A stretch of 64,000 nucleotides of DNA from Umezawaea sp036375055. GTDB taxonomy: Bacteria; Actinomycetota; Actinomycetes; Mycobacteriales; Pseudonocardiaceae. Positions 47,784 to 56,368 of this stretch are shown one piece after another; within the stretch, counting starts at the first letter, position 1, and each line of letters opens with the position of its first letter. The DNA lies in NCBI RefSeq assembly GCF_036375055.1, contig NZ_DASUSQ010000064.1:43530-107529 (forward strand). The letters are read 5' to 3'. The notes under the pieces were generated by a model. It saw only the letters and a list, made by a program, of their open reading frames with translations, ran no database searches and was not told the origin of the DNA. The position numbers and the translations under genes are program-made.

Positions 47784-48725
47784 ATGCCTGGAATCTCGAC
47801 GCCCGAAGAGCTCGCCTCCCGCACGTCCCGCGCCCTCGCCGCGGCGGTCGGGGCGGGCCGCGCCCTCGGCCTGGAGGTGACCGAGCCGAAGGTCCTGCAC
47901 GACGTGTTCTCCGTCGTCGTGCACCTCGCGCCCTCGCCGGTGGTCGTCCGCGTGCCCACCGTCCTGGTGCCGTCGTTCCGGGCCGACCTCGTCGCCCAGC
48001 ACCGCCGCCAGAGCGACGAACTGGCCGTCGTCGGCTGGCTGGCCGACCGCGGGTTCCCGGTGATCCCGCCGAGCCCGCTCGTGCCGCGCGAACCCGTCCA
48101 GCGCGACGGCTTCTCCATGACGTTCTGGCAGCTGGTCGACATCAGGCAGGACGTCGAGCCGGACTACGCGCACAACGCCGCCGCGACGGCCGAGCTGCAC
48201 GCGGCGCTGAGCGACTACCCCGGCGAGCTGCCGTTCATGTCGTCGTTCGACCACACGGTCACCGAGAACCTCGACTTCCTCGCGTCGCGCCCCGACCTGA
48301 TCGACGCCGCCGACCTCGACCGGGCCCGGCGCGAGTGGGCGGCCCTGGAGCCGGTCGTCGGCTCCCGCGAGGGCTTCGCGAAGGCCTTCCCCGACGTGGC
48401 GGTGCAGACCGTGCACGGCGACTCGCCGCCCGCGAACCTGGTCTCCACCGTCCACGGCGACCTGCACGCGGACTTCGAGCTGGTCACCAGCGGACCGGTC
48501 GAACGCGACCTCGTGATGATCGGTCCGGACGGCGAGGCCGCCTACGACCGCGCCGCCGCCGCGCTGGGCCTCCCGCCCCTGAACCGCGAGGTGCTCGCCG
48601 TGATGGGCGCCGCCGGGTTCGTCCAGGTGGTCGCCTGCCTCGCGCTGGTGCCGCAGCTCCCCCTGCTCGCCGAGGGCCTCAAGCCCGCGCTCGAGGCCTG
48701 GCGCGCCACCCCGCCCGCGTTCTAG
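47784..48725 (+). CDS. Aminoglycoside-phosphotransferase-family kinase-like protein
   Basis: This 313-residue protein has the APH/choline-kinase fold: VVVRVPTVLVPSFRAD in the nucleotide-binding lobe and catalytic loop VQTVHGDSPPANLVST (H-G-D-x4-N). The metal-binding segment after it is DFELVTSGPVERDLVM, near residue 230-245, where DFE/DFD is expected. These motifs are intact enough for a small-molecule kinase. The true substrate (antibiotic, sugar, choline or amino acid) cannot be deduced. ATG at 47784 follows AGGATGGGCGG. It starts about 50 bp after a terminator and ends one base before the convergent DinB gene. Confidence 0.85.
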   Translation: MPGISTPEELASRTSRALAAAVGAGRALGLEVTEPKVLHDVFSVVVHLAPSPVVVRVPTVLVPSFRADLVAQHRRQSDELAVVGWLADRGFPVIPPSPLVPREPVQRDGFSMTFWQLVDIRQDVEPDYAHNAAATAELHAALSDYPGELPFMSSFDHTVTENLDFLASRPDLIDAADLDRARREWAALEPVVGSREGFAKAFPDVAVQTVHGDSPPANLVSTVHGDLHADFELVTSGPVERDLVMIGPDGEAAYDRAAAALGLPPLNREVLAVMGAAGFVQVVACLALVPQLPLLAEGLKPALEAWRATPPAF

Positions 48726-48726
48726 C

Positions 48727-49233
48727 TCAGCCCATCGACTTCTGGCCGTCGATCGACTCGCGCAGGATGTCGGCGTGGCCCGCGTGCTGCGAGGTCTCCG
48801 CGATCAGGTGCAGCAGGACGCGGCGCGCCGACCAGGACTTGCCCGCCTCGAACCACGGCGCCACCGGCAGCGGGTGCGCCACGTCGAGGTCGGGCAGCGT
48901 CGCGACCAGCTCGTCGGTCGTGCGCGCGACCTCCTCGTAGGCGTCCAGCAGCCCGGCCAGGGTCTCGCCCGGCATCATCCGGTGCTGCTCCTCCCACGGG
49001 ATCGCGCCGTCCTCCATCAGCGTCGCGCCGCCGACGATGAACCGCGACCAGGACGCCTCGGTCGCGGCGACGTGCTTGATCAGCCCGCCGAGGGACAGCG
49101 CGCTCACGGTCGGGTGCGAGCCCGCCTGCTCGTCGGTCAGCCCCCGCGTCGTGCCGCGCAGGAAGAACCGGTGCTTGGCCAGCGTCTCCAGCAGGTCCGC
49201 TCGTTCGCCGGTGGTGGTGAGGGTGCCGGTCAT
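48727..49233 (-). CDS. DinB-family protein (DUF664 type)
   Basis: This 168-residue four-helix-bundle protein has the three-His metal site typical of DinB/mycothiol-transferase-like proteins: LGGLIKHVAATEASWSRFI near residue 48-66, and LLHLIAETSQHAGHADILRE near 140-160, with the last two His in QHAGH. Many relatives in Actinomycetia use mycothiol or bacillithiol to detoxify electrophiles; the exact reaction is unknown. ATG start, following AAAGAAGG. It is divergent from a MarR gene, which may control it. Confidence 0.88.
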   Translation of the reverse strand: MTGTLTTTGERADLLETLAKHRFFLRGTTRGLTDEQAGSHPTVSALSLGGLIKHVAATEASWSRFIVGGATLMEDGAIPWEEQHRMMPGETLAGLLDAYEEVARTTDELVATLPDLDVAHPLPVAPWFEAGKSWSARRVLLHLIAETSQHAGHADILRESIDGQKSMG

Positions 49234-49361
49234 CGTGTCCGCCTTCTTTCCTCTGAGCTGATGAGAACGAGCCTAGAAGGCATCGCGGACACCTCCTGTC
49301 CTCGATCGCGGGCGGATCCGCGGAGTTCCGCGGCGACCGTGCCGGGTGAGCCGACAACTAG

Positions 49362-49376
49362 ACTTGACGGTCAAGA
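49362..49376. promoter_or_regulatory. Short palindrome upstream of the MarR gene
   Basis: CTTGAC-G-GTCAAG is a 13-bp perfect inverted repeat (6-bp arms, one central base) about 28 bp before the MarR start, in the divergent gap shared with the DinB gene. This is a normal size and place for a MarR operator. Confidence 0.5.
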
Positions 49377-49401
49377 ACCGGGACCACCGAGGAGACCACG
49401 C

Positions 49402-49863
49402 ATGGGCGCGCGCACCGACCGGACGACCGCAGAGCCCGATCTCGGCGTCCTGGCCGGCAGGTTGCTGTTCGCGTTCCAGCGGGAGATGTTCACGACGTTC
49501 GCGGAGAAGGGCTTCCCCGACCTCCACCCCCGCCACGGCTCCGTCCTCGCCTACCTCGACAAGGACGGCGTGCGCGCCACCGACCTGTCCCGACTGTCGG
49601 GCGTGCACAAGCAGGTGATCGGCACCGTCGTGGACGAGCTCGAACGCCTCGGCTACGTCGAGCGCAGGCCCGACCCGGTGGACCGCCGCGCCAAGCTGAT
49701 CTGCCCCACCGAACGCGGCCTCGACCAGATGCGCGTGGCCGACACGTTCGTGGCCGCCCTGGAACGCCGCCACGCCCGCCGCATGGGTCCGGAGGCCTAC
49801 GCGCAGTTCAAGAGCATGTTCACCGACGTCGTGGAGCACCAGCGCCGCCGCGTCGAGCCGTAG
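49402..49863 (+). CDS. MarR-family transcriptional regulator
   Basis: This 153-residue winged-helix regulator has the recognition region VRATDLSRLSGVHKQVIGTV near residue 60-78, followed by VDELERLGYVERRPDPVDRR, where the wing carries D-x-x-D-R-R. ATG follows GGAGA. It faces the DinB gene across 168 bp, an arrangement consistent with control of that gene. No clear palindrome was seen in the divergent gap; TAGACTTGACGGTCAAG near 49360-49376 contains CTTGACGGTCAAG, a 5-bp-armed inverted repeat (CTTGA/TCAAG). Confidence 0.87.
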   Translation: MGARTDRTTAEPDLGVLAGRLLFAFQREMFTTFAEKGFPDLHPRHGSVLAYLDKDGVRATDLSRLSGVHKQVIGTVVDELERLGYVERRPDPVDRRAKLICPTERGLDQMRVADTFVAALERRHARRMGPEAYAQFKSMFTDVVEHQRRRVEP

Positions 49864-49918
49864 CCGGGCACGCCGGAGCCGCGCCCACCGTGAGGAGGAC
49901 GCGGCTGAGGCGGGACCG

Positions 49919-50668
49919 TCAGTTCGAGATCACCGCGAAGACCGTGCCCTGGTCGTCGCTGACCAGCGCGGACCGCCCGTAGGGGCTGTCCGAGGGCGGC
50001 AGGATCACGTGGCCGCCGAGTTCCGCGACCTTCGCCACGGCCGCGTCCGCGTCGGCGACCGAGAAGTACGTGACCCACGAGGAGGGCGCTTCGGCGAACG
50101 CCCCGCCGATCCCCGCGACGGCCTCGCCGCCGAGCGACGCGGCCGAGTACTGGAAGTCACCGGAGCTGAGGTCGTCGTAGGCGTAGCCGAACACCTGGGC
50201 GTAGAACTTCTTGTTGCCCTCGAAGTCGTGGCTCGTGTTCTCGCTCCACGCGATCGCGCCGGGCTCGTTCACGAGCTGCGCGCCGGTGTGCTCGCCCGCC
50301 TGCCACAGGCCGAACACGGCGCCCTGCGGGTCGAGGGCGATGGCCATGCGGCCCTGGCCGAGGACGTCCGAGGGCTGCACGAGGATCTTGCCGCCTGCCG
50401 ACTCGACCTTCGCCGCGGTGGCGTCGACGTCGTCGGTGGCCAGGTAGGTGGTCCACGACGGCGGCTGCGACGTGTCCTGCTGGACGCCGAGGCCCGCGAC
50501 CTTGCGGCCACCGAGCTTCGCGGACCAGTAACCCATCTCGGCGGGTTCGAGCTGCTCGGCTTCCCAGCCGAACAGACCCGAGTAGAACGCTGTGGCCTTG
50601 TCGACGTCGGCGCCGAGGTCGGCCCAGGCAGGTGTGCCCGCGGGCCATGCCGTGTCGCGAGTGACCAT
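49919..50668 (-). CDS. VOC-superfamily protein with two glyoxalase-like domains
   Basis: This 249-residue protein is made of two tandem vicinal-oxygen-chelate domains. The first starts PAWADLGADVDKATAFYSGL then FGWEAEQL, ending GQGRMAIALDPQGAVFGLWQ. The second starts IAWSENTSHDFEGNKKFYAQ then VFGYAYDDL, ending YGRSALVSDDQGTVFAVISN. The plan matches the mycobacterial Rv0577-like (CFP-30B) group of VOC proteins. Ligand and activity are unknown. ATG follows GGAGG. It is 103 bp downstream of the PRPP synthetase-like gene on the same strand. Confidence 0.9.
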   Translation of the reverse strand: MVTRDTAWPAGTPAWADLGADVDKATAFYSGLFGWEAEQLEPAEMGYWSAKLGGRKVAGLGVQQDTSQPPSWTTYLATDDVDATAAKVESAGGKILVQPSDVLGQGRMAIALDPQGAVFGLWQAGEHTGAQLVNEPGAIAWSENTSHDFEGNKKFYAQVFGYAYDDLSSGDFQYSAASLGGEAVAGIGGAFAEAPSSWVTYFSVADADAAVAKVAELGGHVILPPSDSPYGRSALVSDDQGTVFAVISN

Positions 50669-50771
50669 TTCTAGCCTCCGGGGAGTAGCGGAGTGGGGGC
50701 TCCGAAGCTAGCGGCGGGTCCCGCGCGTTGTCGTCCGGTGGAGCCGGAAGCAGGGGTGGTGGCGCGGAAAG

Positions 50772-51716
50772 TTAGGGGGCCTCGAACAGGGTGCTGACCG
50801 ACTCCCCGTTGTGGATCCGGCGCATCGCCTCGGCGAGCGGGCGGGCGACGGACAGCACCTTCAGCTTGGGCACGTGCTTCTCCTTCGCGATCGGCACCGT
50901 GTTCGTGCAGACGATCTCCAGCACGTCCGGCGCCGCGCCGAGCCGCTCCAGCGCGCCGTCGGAGAACAGCCCGTGCGTGCACGCGATCCGCATCGTGCCG
51001 CTCTCCCGCTCCCGCAACCGCTCCAGCAGCTCCACGACGGTGCTGCCCTTGGCGATCTCGTCGTCCAGGACGATCACGTCCTTGCCCCGCACCTGGCCGA
51101 TCACCGCGCTGATGTGCACCTTGTCGTCGGCGAACCGCTGCTTCGCGCCGGCCGCGACGGGCACGCCGAGGATGCGCGCGAAGTGCGCCGCCTCCTTGGC
51201 GTTGCCGAGGTCGGGGGAGACCACGACGGTGTTGCTCAGGTCGTACTGCTTGAAGTGCGCGGCCAGTTCGCGCAGCGCGTGCAGGTGGTCGACGGGGATG
51301 CTGAAGAAGCCGTGCACCTGCGGCGAGTGCAGGGTCATCGCGAGCACGCGGCTCGCGCCCGCCGTGACCAGCAGGTCCGCGACCAGGCGGGCGCCGATGG
51401 AGATGCGCGGCGCGTCCTTCTTGTCGGACCGGGCGTAGGCGTAGTGGGGCATGACGACGGTGGTGCGGGCCGCGGACGCGCCGCGGGCGGCGTCGAGCAT
51501 CAGCAGCAGCTCGACGAGGTTCTCCTGGACGGGCGGCACGAGCGGCTGGATGAGGAACACGTCCCGTTCCCGGCAGTTCGCCTGGAGCTGGACCTCGATG
51601 CAATCGTTGGCGAACCGCTGGACCCTGGTGGGAAGCAGGGGCGTGCCGAGGTGGGTGCAGATCTCGGCCGCGAGCTCGGGATGGGCAGTGCCGGTGAAAA
51701 CCGCGATGTCACGCAC
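50772..51716 (-). CDS. Ribose-phosphate diphosphokinase-like protein
   Basis: This 314-residue protein has the PRPP synthetase fold. RFANDCIEVQLQANCRERDV and FLIQPLVPPVQENLVELLLM correspond to the F-x-x-G-E and HPxxxxN-D regions. MPHYAYARSDKKDAPRISIG is the flexible-loop segment, with YARSDKKD matching YARQDRKD-type loops. VVVSPDLGNAKEAAHFARIL is the ribose-5-phosphate loop region. The PRPP-binding loop reads VIVLDDEIAKGSTVVEL, where the standard form is VDDMIDTGGT; Lys and Ser replace Thr and Gly-Thr. It may be a divergent paralogue rather than the main Prs. The start gives the normal N-terminus (AVFTGTAHPELAAEI). Confidence 0.85.
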   Translation of the reverse strand: MRDIAVFTGTAHPELAAEICTHLGTPLLPTRVQRFANDCIEVQLQANCRERDVFLIQPLVPPVQENLVELLLMLDAARGASAARTTVVMPHYAYARSDKKDAPRISIGARLVADLLVTAGASRVLAMTLHSPQVHGFFSIPVDHLHALRELAAHFKQYDLSNTVVVSPDLGNAKEAAHFARILGVPVAAGAKQRFADDKVHISAVIGQVRGKDVIVLDDEIAKGSTVVELLERLRERESGTMRIACTHGLFSDGALERLGAAPDVLEIVCTNTVPIAKEKHVPKLKVLSVARPLAEAMRRIHNGESVSTLFEAP

Positions 51717-51803
51717 CCTTCGAGCCTAATCGCGCCGACGGCTCCGATCGGGTGTTCCCGCGCCGCTTCGGCGGGTGATGTTCGTCGGTGTGATACTCCG
51801 CCG

Positions 51804-52697
51804 ATGGAGTTGCGCCACCTCGAGTACTTCGTCGCGGTCGCCGAGGAGCTGAGCTTCACCCGCGCGTCGCACAGGCTGCGGGTCGTGCAGTCCGGGGTGT
51901 CGACGGTGATCCGCGCGCTGGAGCGCGAGCTGGGCGCGCCGCTGTTCGACCGGTCCACCAGGGAGGTGGCGCTGACCGACGCGGGCAGGGCGCTGCTGCG
52001 CGAGGCGCGGACCACCCTGGACGCGGCGCAGGCCGCCCGCGACGCCGTGCAGGAGGTGGTGGCGGGCGTCCGGGGCACGATCAACCTCGGCACCATGACC
52101 GGTCTGACGCTGGTCGACCTGCCCGGTCTGCTCGGCCGCTACCACGTGGAGCACCCCGGGGTGACGATCCGGCTGCGCGCCGCCACCAGCGGCACGAGCG
52201 GCCTCGTGACGTCGCTTGTGGACGGTGAGCTGGACGTGGCGTTCCTGGCGCTCAACGACTCCCCGCCCGCCGGTGTGACGGCGCGGGGACTCGTCGTCAC
52301 GTCCGTGGTCCTGCTGGTGCGCGACGACCACCCGCTGGCGGGCCGCGCGAGCGTGCGCCTGACCGACCTCGCGAACCAGGAGTTCGTCGACACACCGCCG
52401 GGGTGGGGCAACCGCGTCCTGGTCGACCGGGCGTTCGCCGCGGCGCGGGTCGAACGGCGGGTCACCGTCGAGGTGGCGCACCTGAACGCCGTGCCGGACT
52501 ACGTCCACGCCGGACTGGGCATCGCGCTGGTGCCGGACTTCGACCTGGTGCTCGCCGACGACGTGCACCAGGTCGCCGTGTCCGGAGTGGACCTGCGCTG
52601 GACGCTGTCCCTCGCGACCTCCTCGACCCGGCGGCCGAGCGCCGCCCTGCGCGCGCTGCTGGCCATGGTGGACCAGTACGTGCGGCCTAGCCCCTGA
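51804..52697 (+). CDS. LysR-family transcriptional regulator
   Basis: This 297-residue regulator has the N-terminal helix-turn-helix MELRHLEYFVAVAEELSFTR, then ASHRLRVVQSGVSTVIRALE, followed by the linker and a two-lobed substrate-binding domain (GTINLGTMTGLTLVDLPGLL, DVAFLALND, HLNAVPDYVHAGLGIALVPD). ATG at 51804 is the family-standard start. It is convergent with an MFS exporter gene, overlapping by 11 bp, so it is not in a typical divergent LysR arrangement and its target is not obvious. Confidence 0.92.
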   Translation: MELRHLEYFVAVAEELSFTRASHRLRVVQSGVSTVIRALERELGAPLFDRSTREVALTDAGRALLREARTTLDAAQAARDAVQEVVAGVRGTINLGTMTGLTLVDLPGLLGRYHVEHPGVTIRLRAATSGTSGLVTSLVDGELDVAFLALNDSPPAGVTARGLVVTSVVLLVRDDHPLAGRASVRLTDLANQEFVDTPPGWGNRVLVDRAFAAARVERRVTVEVAHLNAVPDYVHAGLGIALVPDFDLVLADDVHQVAVSGVDLRWTLSLATSSTRRPSAALRALLAMVDQYVRPSP

Positions 52698-53907
52698 GCA
52701 GCCTGCGTCCCGCCGTCGCCGACACCACCAGCACGGCCGCCGAGAACCCGAGCACCGCGTACGGCGCGGCGACGTACTGGGCGGCGATGCCGAGCAGCAG
52801 CACGGGCACCGCCAGCCCGAGGTAACCGGCGAGGAACAGCCCCGCCAGCGCCTCCCCGCGCGAGGTGGGCGAGCTGAGCGCCGCGACCGTCGAGACCGCC
52901 CCCTTGAACAGCACGCCCATGCCCGCGCCCGCCGCCGCCCCGCCCACCAGGAACAGCGGCAGGCTCGACGCGAACAGCGCCGCGGTCACGACGGCGAGCC
53001 CTGCGCTCATCGTGGTGGTGCCGACGGCGAGCTGGTGGCGCGTGCCCTTGCGGCGGAACAGGATCTGCGTCGACGCCGCCGAACCGAACACCAGGAACGC
53101 CACCGCGCCCGCCAGCGCGCGCGACGGCATGTGCAGCGTGTTCGCGACGAAAGCCGGGGCCAGCGAGGTGAACAGGCCCAGGGTGGCGAACGAGGCCCCC
53201 GCCGCGGCGCCCGCGGCGAAGTAGTGCGCCCTGGCCAGTTCCGGCACCGACACCCGCTGCGGGTGGTACGACCGCGACTCGACCGCGACCGTCTCCGGCA
53301 CGAACGCGACGACGGCCGCGCTCACCACCAGCAGCACCAGGAACACCGCGTACGACGTCGTCAGCGGCCCCGTGACGTACTGCGCCAGGACACCGGAGAC
53401 CAACGTGCCGAACCCGAGCCCGCCGAGGTTCGCCGCCGTGGCGACGAGTTCCGCCCTGCCCAGCCCCGCGTGCGGCCGGTCGTCAGCGTGCAGCTCGGAC
53501 AGGTAGGCCGTGGCGGTCGCCGTGATCATGCCGACCCCGACACCGGTCACCAGCCGCGCCGCGAACAGTTCTGCCACCGTCGTCGCGACCAGGAACACCA
53601 CCGCCGCCCCCGCCAGCAGCAGCAACGCGGGCACGAGCACCGTCCGCCGCCCGACCCAGTCGCTGACGTGACCGGCCAGGAACAGGCTCAGCACCACACC
53701 CACCGCGTACGCGGCGAACAGCACCGTCACGACGAACGACGAGAAGTGGTCGCGCTGCTGGTAGAGCACGTAGAGCGGCGTGGGCACCGTGGAGAACGCC
53801 ATCGCGACCAGGAACGAGGACGCGACAACCCAGAACCCGTGGCCCGCACCGAGCAGCGGTCGGTGCGGTGCCGTGGGGCGGGTGAGCACCGTGGCCGAGT
53901 CGGTCAT
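52687..53907 (-). CDS. MFS transporter (DHA1-like)
   Basis: This 406-residue integral membrane carrier has about 12 hydrophobic helices, the first WVVASSFLVAMAFSTVPTPL. Motif A between helices 2 and 3 reads GHVSDWVGRRTVLVPALLLL (G-x-x-x-D-x-x-G-R-R), and helix 5 has GVGVGMITATATAYLSEL-like glycines. MFS members of this shape export drugs or metabolites. I took the ATG at 53907, 7 bases after GGAGG; a longer frame would add 25 residues reading unlike a membrane-protein start. It is divergent from a MarR gene, a usual pairing for an inducible exporter. Confidence 0.88.
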   Translation of the reverse strand: MTDSATVLTRPTAPHRPLLGAGHGFWVVASSFLVAMAFSTVPTPLYVLYQQRDHFSSFVVTVLFAAYAVGVVLSLFLAGHVSDWVGRRTVLVPALLLLAGAAVVFLVATTVAELFAARLVTGVGVGMITATATAYLSELHADDRPHAGLGRAELVATAANLGGLGFGTLVSGVLAQYVTGPLTTSYAVFLVLLVVSAAVVAFVPETVAVESRSYHPQRVSVPELARAHYFAAGAAAGASFATLGLFTSLAPAFVANTLHMPSRALAGAVAFLVFGSAASTQILFRRKGTRHQLAVGTTTMSAGLAVVTAALFASSLPLFLVGGAAAGAGMGVLFKGAVSTVAALSSPTSRGEALAGLFLAGYLGLAVPVLLLGIAAQYVAAPYAVLGFSAAVLVVSATAGRRLLRG

Positions 53908-53977
53908 GACGTGCGCCTCCTGTCGAGCGTCGGTCGGTCTCCGTCGAGCGTGCGCCGCCCCTCTGATCACGTCCAAC

Positions 53978-54043
53978 GACATCTGATGCTGCCATTCATC
54001 TCAATCCGGGATAAATGCATGTCAGATGCCCTGCAATCGCACG
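53978..54043. promoter_or_regulatory. Divergent MFS/MarR region with widely spaced inverted words
   Basis: CATCTGATG near 53980 and CATGTCAGATG near 54020-54030 contain inverted CATCTGA/TCAGATG words about 35-40 bp apart in an AT-richer stretch. Together with the palindrome at 54101 they may form the control region of the exporter and regulator. Confidence 0.3.
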
Positions 54044-54100
54044 ACGTATGGGCGCGATCACAGCCTCTCCCTGCCCTCCGGGCGGCGTCGGAAACAAACT

Positions 54101-54112
54101 GACCGATCGGTC
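54101..54112. promoter_or_regulatory. 12-bp palindrome upstream of the MarR gene
   Basis: GACCGATCGGTC is perfectly self-complementary and lies 20 bp before the MarR start, between it and the divergent MFS gene. It is followed by TATGG as a possible -10 region. A regulator site is likely, whether MarR or TetR type is not clear. Confidence 0.5.
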
Positions 54113-54132
54113 CACTGGGATATGGTTGGACC

Positions 54133-54579
54133 GTGGTGAACGACGACCCGCTGGACAATCCCCTGCTCACGACCTTCGGACATCTGATCGAGGTGTCGGG
54201 CAGGCTCCAGCGTTCGCTCGGTCAGGTGCTCGACGAGCGGTCCGAGTTGCCGATCGGGTGGTTCGAGGTGCTGCTCCGCCTGTCCCGCTCCGAGGACGGT
54301 CAACTCGCGATGGGCGTGCTGGCGGACCAGATCGTCCTGACGACCGGCGGCGTGACCCGCTTGGTGGACCGCATGGAGAAGGCGGGCTACGTGGAACGCC
54401 GCCCGTGCCCCGACGACAGGCGGGTCCTGTACGCGGGCATCACCGACGCGGGCTCGGCCAAGCTCCACGAGGCCGCAGGCGTACACGTGGAAGGCCTGCG
54501 CCAGGCGTTCGACGTCTTCTCCGCCAAGGAGTTGACCGCGTTCGACCGCCTCCTGGCCAAACTGAGGACCGCCACCTAA
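54133..54579 (+). CDS. MarR-family transcriptional regulator
   Basis: This 148-residue winged-helix regulator has PIGWFEVLLRLSRSEDGQLA, then VLADQIVLTTGGVTRLVDRM (recognition helix near residue 68-80), and the wing CPDDRRVLYAGITDAG with D-R-R. GTG start. It is divergent from the MFS exporter gene across 225 bp that contain palindromic elements, so it is the likely repressor of the exporter and of itself. The ligand is unknown. Confidence 0.9.
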   Translation: MVNDDPLDNPLLTTFGHLIEVSGRLQRSLGQVLDERSELPIGWFEVLLRLSRSEDGQLAMGVLADQIVLTTGGVTRLVDRMEKAGYVERRPCPDDRRVLYAGITDAGSAKLHEAAGVHVEGLRQAFDVFSAKELTAFDRLLAKLRTAT

Positions 54580-55234
54580 CCCACAGTGCTGCCCCACTGG
54601 ACGTTGGTAGCTGGTCAACACCCAGGACAGCTGACGACTCAGGAAGCAGACACCCGCCGTCTCGCCGCCCTTCCCTTCAAGTAACCCCGCACGAGGAACC
54701 CTCAGGGGAAGAGTGCCTCGCAAAGGACGCTTCGACGCACAAGAGCTGGTCTGATGGCCAGACGAGAACGACTGACACCGAGTGGATCGTCCCTGTTCAT
54801 CTGACCAAGCCAGCCCCTGCCACCCTGGCCAGCCCCTGCCACCCTGGCCAGCCCCGCCACTCAACCTCACCTCCACCCGCTTCCACTCCTGCCCACCGCA
54901 ACCCTGGGTGCTACGGCCCGTGGCTACCCCGCTGCCACAACCCGTGACCCCATCACTGCCGCTGTGCCGTTGCCAGTGGCCTCCCGGCTACCGCTGTGCC
55001 GTCACTCATAACCCCATGGCTACCGCTGCGCCGTCGCCCGTGACCCCATGACCATCCCCTGTGTGGTCGCCGTAGCCGCACCGCCACCCCAGTCCCGCCA
55101 CCCCAGTCCCGCCACCCGTCTCCCGTCTCCCGTCTCCCGTCTCCCGTCTCCCAAGGCTCACGGCTACCGGGTGTGCCCCCGCCACCCCAATCCCCGCTGG
55201 TGCCCGACCGATCGCGCGCCTAGGGTCGCCGAAC
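54580..55234. repeat. Gene-free tract with 19-, 32- and 7-bp tandem repeats
   Basis: No gene is supported in this 655-bp stretch. Three separate tandem arrays are readable. CAGCCCCTGCCACCCTGGC starts at 54811, 54830 and 54849 (19-bp period, the third copy shortened). Four 32-bp units start at 54922, 54954, 54986 and 55018, sharing GGCTACCGCTGTGCCGT and AACCCCAT-like ends, the second most diverged. Five copies of CCCGTCT run from 55115 to 55149. Before 54780 there is unremarkable sequence, perhaps the MarR transcript end. Nothing here looks like a phage or IS remnant. Confidence 0.75.
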
Positions 55235-56368
55235 ATGGAGATCCCCAGGTACGGATCGGGTGCGCTCTCTGACGTGGTGCCCTCGCTGCTGGCAGGCCTG
55301 GACGTGCCCGGCACGGTCGACGTGCTCGGCGTGCCCGGTGCTCGACGCGTCTGCCTGCTGCTCATCGACGGACTCGGCTGGGAACTGCTCCGCGCCCACG
55401 CCGACGCGGCCCCGTTCCTGTCCTCACTGCCGGGGAAACCGATCACCGCCGGATTCCCGTCCAGCACGGCCACGAGCATCGCCGCACTGGGCACCGGCCT
55501 CCCCACCGGCGAACACGGCATCGTCGGCTACAGCTTCGAAACAGGCTCCGTGCTGCTCAACTCGTTGGGCTGGAACCACCACGGCACCTCCGACCACGCG
55601 GACCTCCGACGCACCGCCGTGCCCGAGGAAGTCCAACCGCACCCGACCACGTTCGACCGCGCGGCAGCGGCGGGCGTGACCGTCCGCGCCGTCGCGCCAT
55701 ACCAGCAGGAAGGCAGCGGCCTGTCCCGCGCGGTCCTGCGCGGAGCCCTGTTCCACGGCGTCTACGCACTGGGCGACCTGGCGAGCGCCGCCCTGGACGC
55801 GCTCGGCTCCGCCGACCGGGTCTTCTGCTACGCCTACCACGCCGACCTGGACGCGCTGGGCCACCTCTACGGCCCGGACAGCGAACCGTGGCGGTTCCAG
55901 TTGTCCTACATCGACCACGTCGCCGCCTCGATCGCCGCACGCCTCCCCACCGACGCCGTGCTGACCGTCGTGGCCGACCACGGCATGGTCGAACTCAGCG
56001 AGGACAACCGGATCGACTTCGACACCGAACCGACCCTCCAGGCAGGCGTCCGCCTCCTGGGCGGCGAGCCACGAGTCCGCCACGTCTACACCGAACCCGG
56101 CGCCACCGACGACGTCCTCGCCGCGTGGCGAGAGGTGCTCGGTGACCGCGCCTGGCTGCTGCGTCGCGACGAAGCCATCGCTCTAGGCCTGTTCGGCCCC
56201 TCGGTAGCGGTCCACGCGTACACCCGAATCGGCAACCTGGTCGTGGCCGCACGCGACACCACCGCGATCGTCCGAACCTCTGTCGAATCCAGGCTCTCCT
56301 CCTTCATCGGCCAGCACGGCTCACTGACCTCCGCGGAGCAGTTGGTCCCTCTCCTCTTCGCCTCCTAA
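55235..56368 (+). CDS. Alkaline-phosphatase-superfamily phosphodiesterase/pyrophosphatase
   Basis: This 377-residue enzyme is of the nucleotide pyrophosphatase/phosphodiesterase type. Metal ligands and nucleophile are visible: CLLLIDGLGWELL (Asp), FPSSTATSIAALGTGLPTGE (Thr nucleophile), AYHADLDALGHLYG (Asp and His) and VVADHGMVEL (Asp-His); the last His is probably in VRHVYTE-type or later sequence. There is no signal peptide, so it is cytosolic, as for many actinobacterial members. It overlaps the convergent asparaginase gene by four bases. Natural substrate unknown. Confidence 0.9.
   Translation: MEIPRYGSGALSDVVPSLLAGLDVPGTVDVLGVPGARRVCLLLIDGLGWELLRAHADAAPFLSSLPGKPITAGFPSSTATSIAALGTGLPTGEHGIVGYSFETGSVLLNSLGWNHHGTSDHADLRRTAVPEEVQPHPTTFDRAAAAGVTVRAVAPYQQEGSGLSRAVLRGALFHGVYALGDLASAALDALGSADRVFCYAYHADLDALGHLYGPDSEPWRFQLSYIDHVAASIAARLPTDAVLTVVADHGMVELSEDNRIDFDTEPTLQAGVRLLGGEPRVRHVYTEPGATDDVLAAWREVLGDRAWLLRRDEAIALGLFGPSVAVHAYTRIGNLVVAARDTTAIVRTSVESRLSSFIGQHGSLTSAEQLVPLLFAS

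Noticed and set aside
54922..55049. CRISPR array from the 32-bp units
   Set aside because: The units abut without spacers and there are no cas genes.
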